A stretch of DNA of 64,000 bases, from contig OY730443.1 of NCBI GenBank assembly GCA_963422705.1, positions 1,054,001-1,118,000 of the forward strand. The letters run 5' to 3'. This stretch comes from G963422705 sp963422705 (GTDB lineage Bacteria; Poribacteria; WGA-4E; WGA-3G). Below, piece by piece: positions 44,382 to 54,572 of the stretch; within the stretch, counting starts at the first letter, position 1, and each line of letters begins with the position of its first letter. The position numbers and the translations under genes were made by a program. Under the pieces are notes generated by a model. It saw only the letters and a program-made list of their open reading frames with translations, made no database searches and was not told the origin of the DNA.

Positions 44382-46709
44382 TTAATGATGATTAAGCGCT
44401 TCTACCCAGCGAAGCAGTAATTGATGGTTCTCCATGTCGTCACGTCGCAGCGCCGACGCCGCAAGACGTTTCCCAGTCTCAGTCAGTACCGCATGTAAGT
44501 GAGCCGCTTCAGCTTTTAATGCCTCTTGGTATTTTTCAATCGCTGCGGAATGCTGTTTTCGGTACATGAGGCAAATTGCGAGGGTGCATCGGACGCGGGC
44601 TAGCTCATCAGAAATACCTTTATCAGAACGTTTGCGAACTAGATGCGATTCGAGTGAAAGCAGATTTCTATAGGCAAGCATATTCAGTCTGTCTTGCTGA
44701 AGCACAGATTGTAAGCCGGAATGTGCTTTCTCGTATTTCCCTTGCACGAGATAGAGATAGGCGATAGTGTTGTTAATCTCGAGAGCCCTTTCCTCCGTCG
44801 GGATTGCCACGAATTCAGCAACCGCCTTAATGTAATTCTTATCCTGCATGAATTGATTTCCACGCCGGATTCGCAAGTTAATCTGTTCTTCCCTTGCCTG
44901 CCTGTTGTCCGGTTCTTGTTCCAAAATGCGCGAGAGTTCACTAGATGCCCTTTGGTAATCGCCCATGTTTTGACATGCATTGACAAGACTTAAGCGAAGA
45001 TGTAGCTCAGTAGGTGCAATACGCAGCGCCTCCTCGAGAAGCTCAATCCCGGCCGCGTAACGTTCTTGTTCGATGAGGCTTTGGGCATACTGATGGTAGG
45101 CAGCGATAAGGTTATGCTCCGCATGCTCGGCGCTCGGAGTAACCTGATGGACTTTTTGAAATGCCGCCAGGGCAGCGACATACTCCCTTTTTTTTAGGTA
45201 GAGTTCGCCAAGCATACTATAAATATGGGTATCGTTTGGATGAAGTATCTGCAATTCGCGATAAGCGGTAATTGCATCATCCAATCTTCCCGCTTTGCGA
45301 TAGACATTCCCCATCCGCCAAAAGGCATCGCTCATATTTTTATGGGCGACGTCAAGTGTTGGCATTAAGTGCAAAGCATTCTGATATGCATCAATCGCCG
45401 CATCCCATTTCCCCCGATTTCTCAACACGATACCATAGTTATTATAGCAGTTGGCGAGGTGTTGTTGTGTGATAGCATCAACAGGATTAATCTCAAGAGC
45501 CTGCTGATAGTACTCAATGGCCTTTTCAAACTCCTGAATTTGGTCATATCCGTTCCCCATCAGGCGATACGTTGAGGCATCAAGTGGTTTTATATGAACC
45601 GCCTTTTCAAAAGCACCTATCGCTGTGGAGAAATCTTTAGCATTCAATGCCCTAAAAGCCTTTTCCTTCAAGAGTTGATGAAGGTTTCGCCGAGCGGCTT
45701 TGTGATGAGGTGCAATTTCCAAAGCCTTTTCAAAAGCATCTATCGCCTTTTCAACCTCTTTACGCTCATAGTAGAGAGTGCCTAGGGTGTTATAGTCTAA
45801 CGGGGCAGGTTTTTGCATAATTCGTTTCTCAAGCAGGTTAACCGCTTTGGAAATCTGACCTGTTTTCTGATAAGCTTGGAGAAGTCTCTCTATTGAGGGT
45901 TGAAAATTCGAATCAAGTTGACAGCAAGCCTCGAAGCAAGCGATTGCAGACTCAAACGCACCTTTGTCAAAGTAGATTAAACCGAGGAGGTAGTGAGCCC
46001 GGGGGTACCACGGTTTCCGCGCAACTTCCGCTTTAAGGGCATTAATAGCGATATCATGCTGTGGCGTATCAAATGCCGTCTCATACAGCCTAAGCAACGT
46101 TTTTATATCACGCACCGTCGGCCGTTGTGCTGTCGCAGTCGGATAACTAATATCCGCCGGGTGCGGACTATGTCCCCATAATCCGATGGCGTGCCCAAAC
46201 TCGTGCAGACACACCGTCCGCATTTCAGTCTGCGATAGTTCACCAATCGTGCCATCACCTTCTAGTATCAGGATAATTTCCACTTTAAAAGGCAAAATGC
46301 GTGTCTTTGAGTGCCGGGTAGACTTGGTTCCCCTCATCCCTGTTTCATAATTAAGACGAGTCAGTTCCGCACTGCCAAGACGGGTGTCTTGAAATTTTAA
46401 GAGATTATTGTAAGCCCAACTCACACGGATGTCTGCCTGTTCAGGCACCTTTGTCTCTTTAAATTGGATTTTTCCTTCGGAGACCAGTTGCCATTGGTTC
46501 ATAGCGTAACGTATCTCTGGTAGGTACGGACTCTCTTTTAATATCGGTGAGATGTAGACGTAAATCGGCATCTCAGTAAAACGGGTGATTCTTCCATCCG
46601 AGAACAACGTAATCCGGTCAAAATAATCCTCCGCTGCAGTGAGAGGCATGCAGACGGCAGCCATCAGCGCAATCGTGAAAAGGAACGGTAAGGTTTTTGT
46701 TGGCATCAA
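44382..46709 (-). CDS. Secreted matrixin-like metalloprotease fused to TPR repeats
   Basis: A 775-residue exported protein with a signal peptide at 1-25. Residues ~30-210 resemble a matrixin (M10-type) zinc protease, with CLHEFGHAIGLWGHSPHPADISYP; H169, E170, H173 and H180 would form the site. The third His is one residue farther than in the canonical HExxHxxGxxH, and the Met-turn position reads ISYP, with Ser for Met. Residues ~215-775 are TPRs, about twelve to fourteen, the clearest being AIEYYQQALEINP and AIDAYQNALHLMP. The domain pairing suggests a peptide-processing scaffold, but substrate and activity are unknown. Confidence 0.82.
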   Translation of the reverse strand: MMPTKTLPFLFTIALMAAVCMPLTAAEDYFDRITLFSDGRITRFTEMPIYVYISPILKESPYLPEIRYAMNQWQLVSEGKIQFKETKVPEQADIRVSWAYNNLLKFQDTRLGSAELTRLNYETGMRGTKSTRHSKTRILPFKVEIILILEGDGTIGELSQTEMRTVCLHEFGHAIGLWGHSPHPADISYPTATAQRPTVRDIKTLLRLYETAFDTPQHDIAINALKAEVARKPWYPRAHYLLGLIYFDKGAFESAIACFEACCQLDSNFQPSIERLLQAYQKTGQISKAVNLLEKRIMQKPAPLDYNTLGTLYYERKEVEKAIDAFEKALEIAPHHKAARRNLHQLLKEKAFRALNAKDFSTAIGAFEKAVHIKPLDASTYRLMGNGYDQIQEFEKAIEYYQQALEINPVDAITQQHLANCYNNYGIVLRNRGKWDAAIDAYQNALHLMPTLDVAHKNMSDAFWRMGNVYRKAGRLDDAITAYRELQILHPNDTHIYSMLGELYLKKREYVAALAAFQKVHQVTPSAEHAEHNLIAAYHQYAQSLIEQERYAAGIELLEEALRIAPTELHLRLSLVNACQNMGDYQRASSELSRILEQEPDNRQAREEQINLRIRRGNQFMQDKNYIKAVAEFVAIPTEERALEINNTIAYLYLVQGKYEKAHSGLQSVLQQDRLNMLAYRNLLSLESHLVRKRSDKGISDELARVRCTLAICLMYRKQHSAAIEKYQEALKAEAAHLHAVLTETGKRLAASALRRDDMENHQLLLRWVEALNHH

Positions 46710-47154
46710 TTAACTCCGCAATCTAGATGTGCATGATAAAGTCTAAAATTTCCCAGATTAAAAAGCAAGTCGTATTTGTGGAAGATAGCACCATTTAATT
46801 TTCTTTTAATTGGGCCCCATGAATCCGATGCAATTCACGGAAACTTTCACAGCGCATTTTCTGGAAAATAGATGGACATTGATTTTTCAGGTGTGTAAAT
46901 GCGACTCGTATCTGAAAACGGCAATTCCGATACAGCATCATTGGCTTAAAGCGGAAAAGGCGCGGAGTCTTAACCATGACAGACGGCATTTGTTGTATGA
47001 TACACGAATAGGATGCTAGTGAATACAATGAGTGCTTCAGATGTTTCCGGGTAGATTGAATCTTTTCACACTGTTGAAAGGCTAATATTGCCTTATTTTT
47101 TTCGATGTTACGCATAAATCTCACGACACAAAAACCGAAGCCCTACCCCTCTTG
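46710..47154. other. 445-bp stretch without a recognisable gene
   Basis: Between the metalloprotease-TPR gene and the Gfo/Idh gene, both on the minus strand. A 109-codon frame on the minus strand (47124-46795) has no recognisable domain and an implausible composition (many Cys, Arg, Met scattered). No tRNA, strong terminator or promoter pair was seen by eye. Confidence 0.5.
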
Positions 47155-48300
47155 TCAAAGGATTTGGGCCCATCCGCTGCTGCTCCGAATCGCATCAATT
47201 GCGATTTGGTAACGCCAACCGTCGTGGAACGTGAGGTAAGATTCATAAGGGTGATTCTCAATGTCTGCGAGGAAATCACGGACGAGCGCACCCCATGTGT
47301 TCTGGATGACATCGCCGATACGCGGGAATGCGTCGATAAATTTTTGCGGAATAGGTAATTCCTCACCCTCATTCCCAACATGTTTTGTTATATCAGATAA
47401 GCTATGCCCACCGCGCCCAATGAGGGTTCCTTCACTGCCATAGAAGTACCAACCGCCGCTGGGCGTTTCTGTTGGGGCACCAGGTTTCGGACGCATCGTA
47501 GCAAGGATAGGGTGTTGCGGCCGGCCTAACTTGAAGAGCGCGGAATACCCGATTTCGGCATCGCACTCTCGCCATTCAAGTTTTGATGCTTCTTCTCGGG
47601 AAATCTCCTTCCCTCGCCAAACGCGAAAGTCTCGGATTTCGGGGACTACGGGGGCCTTTCTTGAAGCGAATCTAGCCTCGCCAATTGCGGACACTACTTT
47701 CTCACCCGTCATCTTTTCAAGCATCCCCAGTTGATGTGTTAATCCGTTATTAAGTGGGCCACCTCCATGCGCTAAGGAGTTCATCCAATTCCACGGTTTC
47801 ACCAGGTTAGTGGGATTGCCGGGGAGCCGCCGTGAATAACCGATGTCGACATCTTTTAACTCGCCAATACTCCGCTCCTTCGTGATAAGGTGACGGACAT
47901 AAGCGATACCCGGGGCGTATAGATGGGTTGCAGCAAAGGCGTGCTTCACGCCTGCGTCTCTGACAAGCGTGTAAGATTTGCGCGCCTCGGCCGCAGTGAG
48001 TGCCAACGGCTTTTCGCAGATGAGATGGCAACCAAGCTCCGCCGCCAATTCAATGACCGGCGCACGCAAAATTGCGGGCGTTGTCAACGCAACAATATCA
48101 GGGGTGTGTCGCAACAGGCTCTCGCGCCAATTGATTGACGCCTCGGGGACACCTAACCGGGAGGCAACCGTTTTTACGACATCAGGTTTGCGCGCACAGA
48201 TAGCGGCGACATCAATACCGTAATGTTGAAACGCCTTGGTGTGCCCTTCCGCGGACCAGCCAGCGCCGACAACCACAGCCTTTAATTTTTTCGAACGCAT
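47155..48300 (-). CDS. Gfo/Idh/MocA-family oxidoreductase
   Basis: NAD(P)-dependent sugar or inositol-type dehydrogenase. The ATG at 48300 lies one base after the DUF1501 stop and gives 381 residues (MRSKKLKAVVVGAGWSAEGHTKAF). The Rossmann GxGxxG-like loop (GAGWSAEG) and the catalytic-lysine motif HLICEKPLALTAAEA are clear; HGGGPLNNGLTHQLGMLEKMTGEK carries the second conserved region. Substrate unknown; co-translation with DUF1501 and the c-type cytochrome giant suggests sulfated or modified polysaccharide breakdown. Confidence 0.9.
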   Translation of the reverse strand: MRSKKLKAVVVGAGWSAEGHTKAFQHYGIDVAAICARKPDVVKTVASRLGVPEASINWRESLLRHTPDIVALTTPAILRAPVIELAAELGCHLICEKPLALTAAEARKSYTLVRDAGVKHAFAATHLYAPGIAYVRHLITKERSIGELKDVDIGYSRRLPGNPTNLVKPWNWMNSLAHGGGPLNNGLTHQLGMLEKMTGEKVVSAIGEARFASRKAPVVPEIRDFRVWRGKEISREEASKLEWRECDAEIGYSALFKLGRPQHPILATMRPKPGAPTETPSGGWYFYGSEGTLIGRGGHSLSDITKHVGNEGEELPIPQKFIDAFPRIGDVIQNTWGALVRDFLADIENHPYESYLTFHDGWRYQIAIDAIRSSSGWAQIL

Positions 48301-48301
48301 T

Positions 48302-49780
48302 TTATGCCAAGATTTCGTTAACAATCCGTGCCTTCTCTTCAACCCCCGTCAACCGATGATTCAGCCCTTGGAACTTGAAAGTTAACCGCTCGTGCGCGAT
48401 GCCGAGTTGGTGGAGAATCGTAGCGTTTATATCCCGGACATGAACCGGATCTTTAACGATATTGTAACTAAAGTCATCCGTCTCCCCATGGACGACACCG
48501 CCCTTTATGCCGCCACCAGCCATCCAGCGTGTAAAGCACTTTGGATGATGGTCCCGGCCATAATTATCTTGACTCAGTTTGCCTTGGCAATAAACCGTTC
48601 GCCCGAATTCACCGCCCCAGACAACTAAGGTTTCGTCCAGCATACCGCGTTGTTTCAAATCTTGAACAAGCGCGGCTGAAGGCTGGTCAATGTCACGCGC
48701 TTGATTCCGGATATTCTTGGGCAAATCGCCGTGCTGATCCCATCCACGATGGAAAATTTGGGCAAGCCGGACATCCCGCTCCATCATCCGACGCGCGAGG
48801 ATACAGCAGTTCGCAAACGTGCCAGGTGTCTTAACCTCAGGGCCATACATTTCCAGAACATGCTCAGGCTCTTTTGACAAATCTGTCAGTTCAGGAACGC
48901 TTGTCTGCATGCGGAATGCCATCTCATATTGAGAAATGCGGGCATGCGTTTCCGCGTCACCGAGCTCTTCGTAGATTTCTTGGTTGAGTTCAACGAGGCT
49001 GTCTAACATCCGTTTCCTCATTTTCTCGTTGACGCCCTCTGGGTTTGTCAGGAATAGCACCGGATCCCCGCTACTCCGAAGGAGAACGCCTTGGTGTTCA
49101 GATGGCAAAAATCCAGAGCCCCAGAGGCGGTTATAGAGTGCTTGGGCGCCTTTTGGACCACTCCACGTCGCATTCATCACGATGAACGCAGGCAGGTCAC
49201 GGTTTTCACTACCGAGCCCATAGCTTAACCAGGCACCAAGGCTCGGTTTGCCCGGGCTTTCGTCGCCGGTACAGAAGAAAGTAATGGCGGGGTCATGATT
49301 AATCGCCTCGGTATGCACCGTCTTAATAATTGCGAGCTCCTTCACCATGCTTGCTGTATGTGGCAACAGTTCGCTAATCCAGACGCCATCCCCGCCATTG
49401 TCGTATTTCTTAAATTCAAAGATAGAGGGCGCGATGGGAAATTTATCCTGTCCGGATGTCATCGTCGTGAGACGTTGCCCCATACGAACAGATTCGGGAA
49501 GGTCTGTGTCAAACAATTTCCCCATATTCGGTTTGTAGTCATACAGATCAAGTTGTGAGGGGGCTCCCGACATAAAGAGGTAGACTGCCCGTTTCGCCTT
49601 AGGGGCGAAGTGTGGCAGTTCTGACAATCCGCCAAATCTCGGTTTCACCTCGCTTTCGAGTGCGCTCGCAATTGCATTCGGCAACAGTGTAGCGAGTGCT
49701 GCACCCCCGAGTCCGGAGGCAAATTTGCCGAAGAACTGTCGCCGCGTTTCAAGTTTCAGATATTCCTTAATCGGGTCCAT
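48302..49780 (-). CDS. DUF1501-family Tat-exported protein
   Basis: A 492-residue protein with a Tat signal (TRRQFFGKFASGLGGAALATLLP). The body is DUF1501, related to the alkaline phosphatase/sulfatase fold: AVYLFMSGAPSQLDLYDYKP, PSLGAWLSYGLGSENRDLPAFIVM, RGWDQHGDLPKNI and VVWGGEFGRTVYCQ. Planctomycetes carry many copies next to DUF1549/DUF1553 partners, exactly as here (104 bp downstream of the giant gene). Substrate unknown. Confidence 0.93.
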   Translation of the reverse strand: MDPIKEYLKLETRRQFFGKFASGLGGAALATLLPNAIASALESEVKPRFGGLSELPHFAPKAKRAVYLFMSGAPSQLDLYDYKPNMGKLFDTDLPESVRMGQRLTTMTSGQDKFPIAPSIFEFKKYDNGGDGVWISELLPHTASMVKELAIIKTVHTEAINHDPAITFFCTGDESPGKPSLGAWLSYGLGSENRDLPAFIVMNATWSGPKGAQALYNRLWGSGFLPSEHQGVLLRSSGDPVLFLTNPEGVNEKMRKRMLDSLVELNQEIYEELGDAETHARISQYEMAFRMQTSVPELTDLSKEPEHVLEMYGPEVKTPGTFANCCILARRMMERDVRLAQIFHRGWDQHGDLPKNIRNQARDIDQPSAALVQDLKQRGMLDETLVVWGGEFGRTVYCQGKLSQDNYGRDHHPKCFTRWMAGGGIKGGVVHGETDDFSYNIVKDPVHVRDINATILHQLGIAHERLTFKFQGLNHRLTGVEEKARIVNEILA

Positions 49781-49883
49781 TGTGTAACTCCTTAAAGATT
49801 GACGTAAACTTAGAGATGGACGGGTTCTTTCCGCCCATCCGCGATGCTCGAATCAACCTATTTACGGTTTTACGAGGTGGGTA

Positions 49884-52800
49884 TTACCCTTTGTTAATCA
49901 CTTCGTCCAAATTGAGAATTAGGTTCGCAATCATTGTCCATGCAGCCACTTCAACCGCATCTAAGGTTTCATCAGGCTTCGATTCGCCAACAGCGATTAG
50001 CTTTTTCGCCGCCTCTGGGTTTGCCTCTAATTCCTGATAGTGGGCCTGGAATGTTTCCAACAGCAGTGTTTCCTCTTTCACTTTCGGCAGTCGGGCAGTT
50101 GCCGTCTCAAAGAGATAGGCAAGCCGTGCTTGCGTTGTCTCACCACCCTCCTTAATAGCTCGCTCAGCGAACGCGCGTGCTGCCTCAAAGAACTGCGGGT
50201 CGTTCATCAGCATTAACGCCTGCATCGGCGTGTTGGTTCGCTCACGGCGGATTGTGCACGCTTCACGTGACGGCGCGTCCAAAATATTCATCTGTGGCGG
50301 CGGTGCCGTACGTTTCCAAAAAGTATAGAAGCTCCGGCGATACACTTTATCGGCACCGGTATCTTTAACAAACGTGTCGGTGTTGGAGCCAGTAAACCCG
50401 ACAGCTTTCCAGAGTCCCTCCGGTTGTGGCGGTTTTACACTTGCACCACCAATCTTGGTATGCAACAAACCGCTGATAGCCAACGCATTATCACGCACGG
50501 TTTCGGCATCTAGACGAAATCTCGCGCCGCGGGAAAGGAGCCGGTTTTCCGGATCCCGTTGACGTTTTTCAGGGGTTAACCGCGCGCTTTGCCGATATGT
50601 AGATGATGTGAGCATCAATTTAAGCATCTCCTGGATATCCCAGCCAGACGCAACAAATTCTGTGGCAAGCCAATCAAGCAGTTCTGGATGGACAGGTGGC
50701 GTGCCTTGCGTACCAAAGTCCTCCGAGGTTTCGACAATCCCAGTACCGAAAATATTTTGCCAAAATCTATTGATAGCGACGCGTGCCGTAAGCGGGTGTT
50801 CAGGCGAAAGCAACCATTCGGCAAGTCCAAGTCGATTCACAGGAGCATCTGTCGCCATTACCGGGAGAACAGCAGGCGTTTGTGGATAAACCTGTTCACT
50901 CTTATGTTGATACTCACCCCGTTCCAAAACATAGGCACCACGAGGTTCTGTTCTCTCTTGCATCACCAGCGTCGTAATGAAGGAGGCCTCTAAGGTATTT
51001 CGCTTCTGTTGAACATCGGCTAATTCCGTAAACAATTCTTCCAATTCCCCATCCGGTGTGACATTCTTCCGATAGTAATCGCGAATCTGCACCTGCTGCG
51101 ATTCATCACGTTCCCCGCGCGCGGTACCGGCAATATCTACAATATTTGCGGGGAGCATGGGCGTATCGGTTTCAATCCGGAAATAGAAACCAGAGGGACC
51201 GGAGTAATTCACAATTTTAAGGAGCAGTGTGTTGTTACCGGGCTTAAGTTCTACCTGTATCTGTTCTTGATTCGCAGCAGCATCCCGCTGGACGTTTTTG
51301 GCAAGGAGTTCTGCACCGTTCATCCAGAGCTTTAACGCGTCGTTGCTCCCGATATACAGGAGTGCTTTCTGTTGAGTAACAGAAGATATATTCCGGAAGA
51401 GATAGGTAGCACTGTTTTCCCCAACGATGTCATTATGTACTTGTTCATCAGCCCAGTGGCTCTGCTTCTCCCATTTGATGGTTTTCCCATTGTGCTCAAA
51501 CGTATTGCCTGTATTGACACCCTTCGTTTCAGGTTCATAAACCTGATAGAAAGCAAGGTTCCCGTGTTCTGCAGTAAAGGCGCCCGCGGCGTGCCAGTCT
51601 CCTAACGTTATTTTGGAACCGATGGGGTAGATGGTTGTCGCATCTGTCAGGGCGAGTCGGAAGCGCCCAAATTGCTTCTGACGTAAATCGTATTCATGCT
51701 TAAGACGAATTTTTAACCTACCGCCTTCCATTCCAAAGGGGGCAGCGACGAGGAAAATGGCTTGTCGATTTTCACGTCTTCTGTCAAGCGCCCATCCGGT
51801 TTCCGGTTTATCGTCAATCGCGTTTGCGACGATACCTTCAAGATTGTTTTCACCCATTGCTTGTTCGTGGTCCGCCCAAGCTTGCACGATTTGGAGAGGT
51901 ACCCACGCATCGATTATATCGGAATTTTCGGCTTCGTCTTCTGCATTCACATCCTTTGTCGGTGCGTTTTCCGGTTGTGCATTGACATCAACAACTGGTA
52001 GTTTCCGGGTTTCCGTCTCAGTGTTAGTATTGACAGTGGTTTCGCCTTCGGTATCAGCGCTTTCCGCTGTTGTAGATTCATCACTATCAGCTGCCGGTGG
52101 CCCAATGAAGAGAGCAAAATCAGTCAAGATAACATTACTATTATCACTTCTTCCAATTCCTCCCTTTGGTAAAGATTCATGTGTAATACCCTCTAGACGC
52201 ACAGCACTCCATTGGCCGGGTGGCAGTTCGGCAATAACTTCGTAAGTTTCCTGTTCCGGGTTTATGCCGCTAGCTAATATAGAATTATCCTCAAGTACCT
52301 CCAATGTTGCGCTGCCATGCGAGTCTATTTCAGCGGGTTTGAGAATCGTCCACCGAGGCATTGTGTTTTCCCAAGCAATTTGTGTGGCATCGACTTTGGG
52401 ATTTGGCGCCTTCGTTTGCGCATCCAGCTTCATGATTTGTGCGTCAACCGCTGCGAGCTCTTCTTTCTGCTCGGGTGTAGGCAATTTCACAACGGGGGGA
52501 GAATCCTTGCGGTTACCATCCATTGCATTTTCAGTGATATTGTTGAAATAGGCGTAGAGTTGATAAAATTCCTTCTGCGTAATCGCATCGTATTTATGAT
52601 CATGGCATTGCGCACAGCCGACTGTCAAGCCCATCCAGACGGTAGCCATCGTATTGGTGCGCTCGACAGCGTATTGGACATAGTATTCTTCATCAATCGA
52701 GCCGCCCTCGCTGGTTGTGACGTGGCAACGATTAAAACCGGTTGCAATCCGTTGCGCAAGCGTCGGTTCCGGAAGGAGATCTCCGGCAAGCTGCTCAATT

Positions 52801-53633
52801 GTAAACTGATCAAAAGGCATATTGGCGTTAAAAGCGTTGATAACCCAATCGCGGTAAGGCCACATCTCACGATAATTGTCCAAGTGGAGCCCGTGGGTAT
52901 CACCGTATCGTGCGATATCCAACCAGAATCGCGCCATGTGTTCGCCGTATTCGGGTTTCGCCATGAAGCTATCAATTAATTTTTCGTAAGCATCCGGAGA
53001 ATCATCTTGAAGGAATTGATAAAGCTCCTCACGGGTAGGTGGTAAACCGGTAAGATCTAAACTTAAGCGTCGGATGAGGTTCCGCTTATCTGCTTCTTGA
53101 GCGGGCGTTAATCCCTCAGCTTCGAGCCGTGAGAGGATAAAAGCATCAATAGCGTTTCGCGTCCAGCCGCGGTTTTTTACATCCGGTGGTTTTGGACGGT
53201 TCAATGTGGTAAATGCCCAATGTTCCTCCCACTTCGCGCCTTCCTGAATCCATTGAGTAATCGCTTTAATTTCCTCCGGTGTGAGTGTCTTATTGAAGTC
53301 TGTCGGTGGCATGCGATAGACTTCATCATTGGAGGTGATGCGAAGGTAAAGTTCACTCTCTTCAGGTTTTCCGGGGACAATTACCGGATATCCCGTCGGT
53401 TCAGAAAACGCGCCTGCTTTTGTATCAAGCCGGAGTTCTGCTTGTCGACTTTTTTCGTCGGGGCCATGACATGCGAAGCAGTTATCGGCGAGAATAGGAC
53501 GAATGTCAAGGCTATCGTTCAATTCCGTTGGCTGATGTTGTTCTCCTTGTACAGCGGATGCCATCATTAACACAGTGAGAAACCAGAACATCAACGCCAG
53601 ACGTAGCGGAATAGTGCTATTATCAGTTCTCAT
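49884..53633 (-). CDS. PSCyt1-DUF1549-DUF1553 multidomain cytochrome-c-like protein
   Basis: A 1249-residue exported protein of the planctomycete cytochrome family. After a signal peptide (1-30) comes PSCyt1 with a haem site C52-F-A-C55-H56. DUF1549 (~150-370) contains NLIRRLSLDLTGLPPTREE and a second CAQCH site near 350. A long middle region has an acidic, Thr/Glu-rich linker (~540-600) and beta-rich, carbohydrate-binding-like segments. DUF1553 (~900-1200) has AEWLLSPEHPLTARVAINRFWQ and GTPPVHPELLDWLATEF. It is predicted to pass electrons during polymer degradation; the role is not proven for any member known to me. It leads into DUF1501. Confidence 0.93.
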   Translation of the reverse strand: MRTDNSTIPLRLALMFWFLTVLMMASAVQGEQHQPTELNDSLDIRPILADNCFACHGPDEKSRQAELRLDTKAGAFSEPTGYPVIVPGKPEESELYLRITSNDEVYRMPPTDFNKTLTPEEIKAITQWIQEGAKWEEHWAFTTLNRPKPPDVKNRGWTRNAIDAFILSRLEAEGLTPAQEADKRNLIRRLSLDLTGLPPTREELYQFLQDDSPDAYEKLIDSFMAKPEYGEHMARFWLDIARYGDTHGLHLDNYREMWPYRDWVINAFNANMPFDQFTIEQLAGDLLPEPTLAQRIATGFNRCHVTTSEGGSIDEEYYVQYAVERTNTMATVWMGLTVGCAQCHDHKYDAITQKEFYQLYAYFNNITENAMDGNRKDSPPVVKLPTPEQKEELAAVDAQIMKLDAQTKAPNPKVDATQIAWENTMPRWTILKPAEIDSHGSATLEVLEDNSILASGINPEQETYEVIAELPPGQWSAVRLEGITHESLPKGGIGRSDNSNVILTDFALFIGPPAADSDESTTAESADTEGETTVNTNTETETRKLPVVDVNAQPENAPTKDVNAEDEAENSDIIDAWVPLQIVQAWADHEQAMGENNLEGIVANAIDDKPETGWALDRRRENRQAIFLVAAPFGMEGGRLKIRLKHEYDLRQKQFGRFRLALTDATTIYPIGSKITLGDWHAAGAFTAEHGNLAFYQVYEPETKGVNTGNTFEHNGKTIKWEKQSHWADEQVHNDIVGENSATYLFRNISSVTQQKALLYIGSNDALKLWMNGAELLAKNVQRDAAANQEQIQVELKPGNNTLLLKIVNYSGPSGFYFRIETDTPMLPANIVDIAGTARGERDESQQVQIRDYYRKNVTPDGELEELFTELADVQQKRNTLEASFITTLVMQERTEPRGAYVLERGEYQHKSEQVYPQTPAVLPVMATDAPVNRLGLAEWLLSPEHPLTARVAINRFWQNIFGTGIVETSEDFGTQGTPPVHPELLDWLATEFVASGWDIQEMLKLMLTSSTYRQSARLTPEKRQRDPENRLLSRGARFRLDAETVRDNALAISGLLHTKIGGASVKPPQPEGLWKAVGFTGSNTDTFVKDTGADKVYRRSFYTFWKRTAPPPQMNILDAPSREACTIRRERTNTPMQALMLMNDPQFFEAARAFAERAIKEGGETTQARLAYLFETATARLPKVKEETLLLETFQAHYQELEANPEAAKKLIAVGESKPDETLDAVEVAAWTMIANLILNLDEVINKG

Positions 53634-53814
53634 AGTAACTCTCTCCTGTTTTTTCTATGTGCCTCTCATGAAGCCAAAACGTTTAAACATAATTCCGTAT
53701 TTTACGACAATGTTACGTTATTTGTCAAATTTTTTAGGATTCGCAGAATCGTTTCGTTCTCGGTAATGTCTTCCGTCACGGCTATAGGTGTAAATTCAAT
53801 TCAGTTCGGAGGCA

Positions 53815-54558
53815 TTATTCTTGGTTCTGCGCTTCAATTTTCTCAAAAATAATAATGTGTTGCCATGGCAATTTATCAACCGTTTCTACCCAGGCAAGTG
53901 GATGTGGTGTTGTCTCCTTGAGTACTTGAAGTTCACTCATCTTGTGCAACGGTTTGATTGGCACGGCCGGGTCTTCGGCCCGGTACTCAACAAAAACGAC
54001 GCGCCCTCCCGTTTTAAGGGCAAGACAGATATTCTTCATCATTTCATACGGATGTGAGAATTCATGGTAGACATCTACCATAATTACCAAATCCACGGAT
54101 TGCGGTGGGAGCTTCGGTTCTGTGCTTGTGCCTAAGACGCCCTTGACGTTTGTGATACCGTCTTCCTTCATCCGTTTTTCAAGCAACTCAAGCATCTCCT
54201 GCTGGATGTCAACGCCGTAGATAATCCCGGTTTCCCCCACTTTGGGTGCGATACGCCGGGCAATGTACCCTGTGCCGATACCGATATCTGCTACCACATC
54301 ACCCGGTTTAAGTCTGAGCGCCTCAATGAGGAGATTTGGCATCTCTTCCCGCTCGCGCTCAGGACGTTCTAACCATCCAGCACCGAGATGCCCCATCACC
54401 TGCGAAATTTCGCGCCCCATATAGAACTTCCCAATTCCGTCCCGGCTTGCGGCACGCTGTTCATAACGAGGTTGATATTGCTGGCTAAAACTATCCGCGC
54501 AACTGATTAGTAAAATGGCGATAACAAAAAATGCGAGGCATCTGCTATTTGAAACCAT
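53815..54558 (-). CDS. Exported class I SAM-dependent methyltransferase
   Basis: A 247-residue protein from the ATG at 54558 (ten bases after AGGAGG). The N-terminus is a signal peptide or lipoprotein leader (CLAFFVIAILLISCADS). The SAM-binding motif is DVVADIGIGTGYIARRIAP, followed by GVDIQQEMLELL and DLVIMVDVYHEF. Export of a SAM-dependent enzyme is unexpected because SAM is cytoplasmic, yet such proteins are known as a recurrent group in Planctomycetes-like genomes. The 3' end of the Gfo/Idh gene lies 14 bp upstream. Confidence 0.87.
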   Translation of the reverse strand: MVSNSRCLAFFVIAILLISCADSFSQQYQPRYEQRAASRDGIGKFYMGREISQVMGHLGAGWLERPEREREEMPNLLIEALRLKPGDVVADIGIGTGYIARRIAPKVGETGIIYGVDIQQEMLELLEKRMKEDGITNVKGVLGTSTEPKLPPQSVDLVIMVDVYHEFSHPYEMMKNICLALKTGGRVVFVEYRAEDPAVPIKPLHKMSELQVLKETTPHPLAWVETVDKLPWQHIIIFEKIEAQNQE

Positions 54559-54572
54559 TAGCGTTTGTCCTC

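Noticed and set aside
46795..47124. A 109-codon minus-strand frame in the gap after the Gfo/Idh gene
   Set aside because: No recognisable family, poor start context and composition unlike the neighbouring genes.
51757..52245. A 162-codon plus-strand frame inside the PSCyt1 gene
   Set aside because: Antisense to the acidic linker; its Ser/Val-rich sequence is the complement of Glu/Asp/Thr codons.
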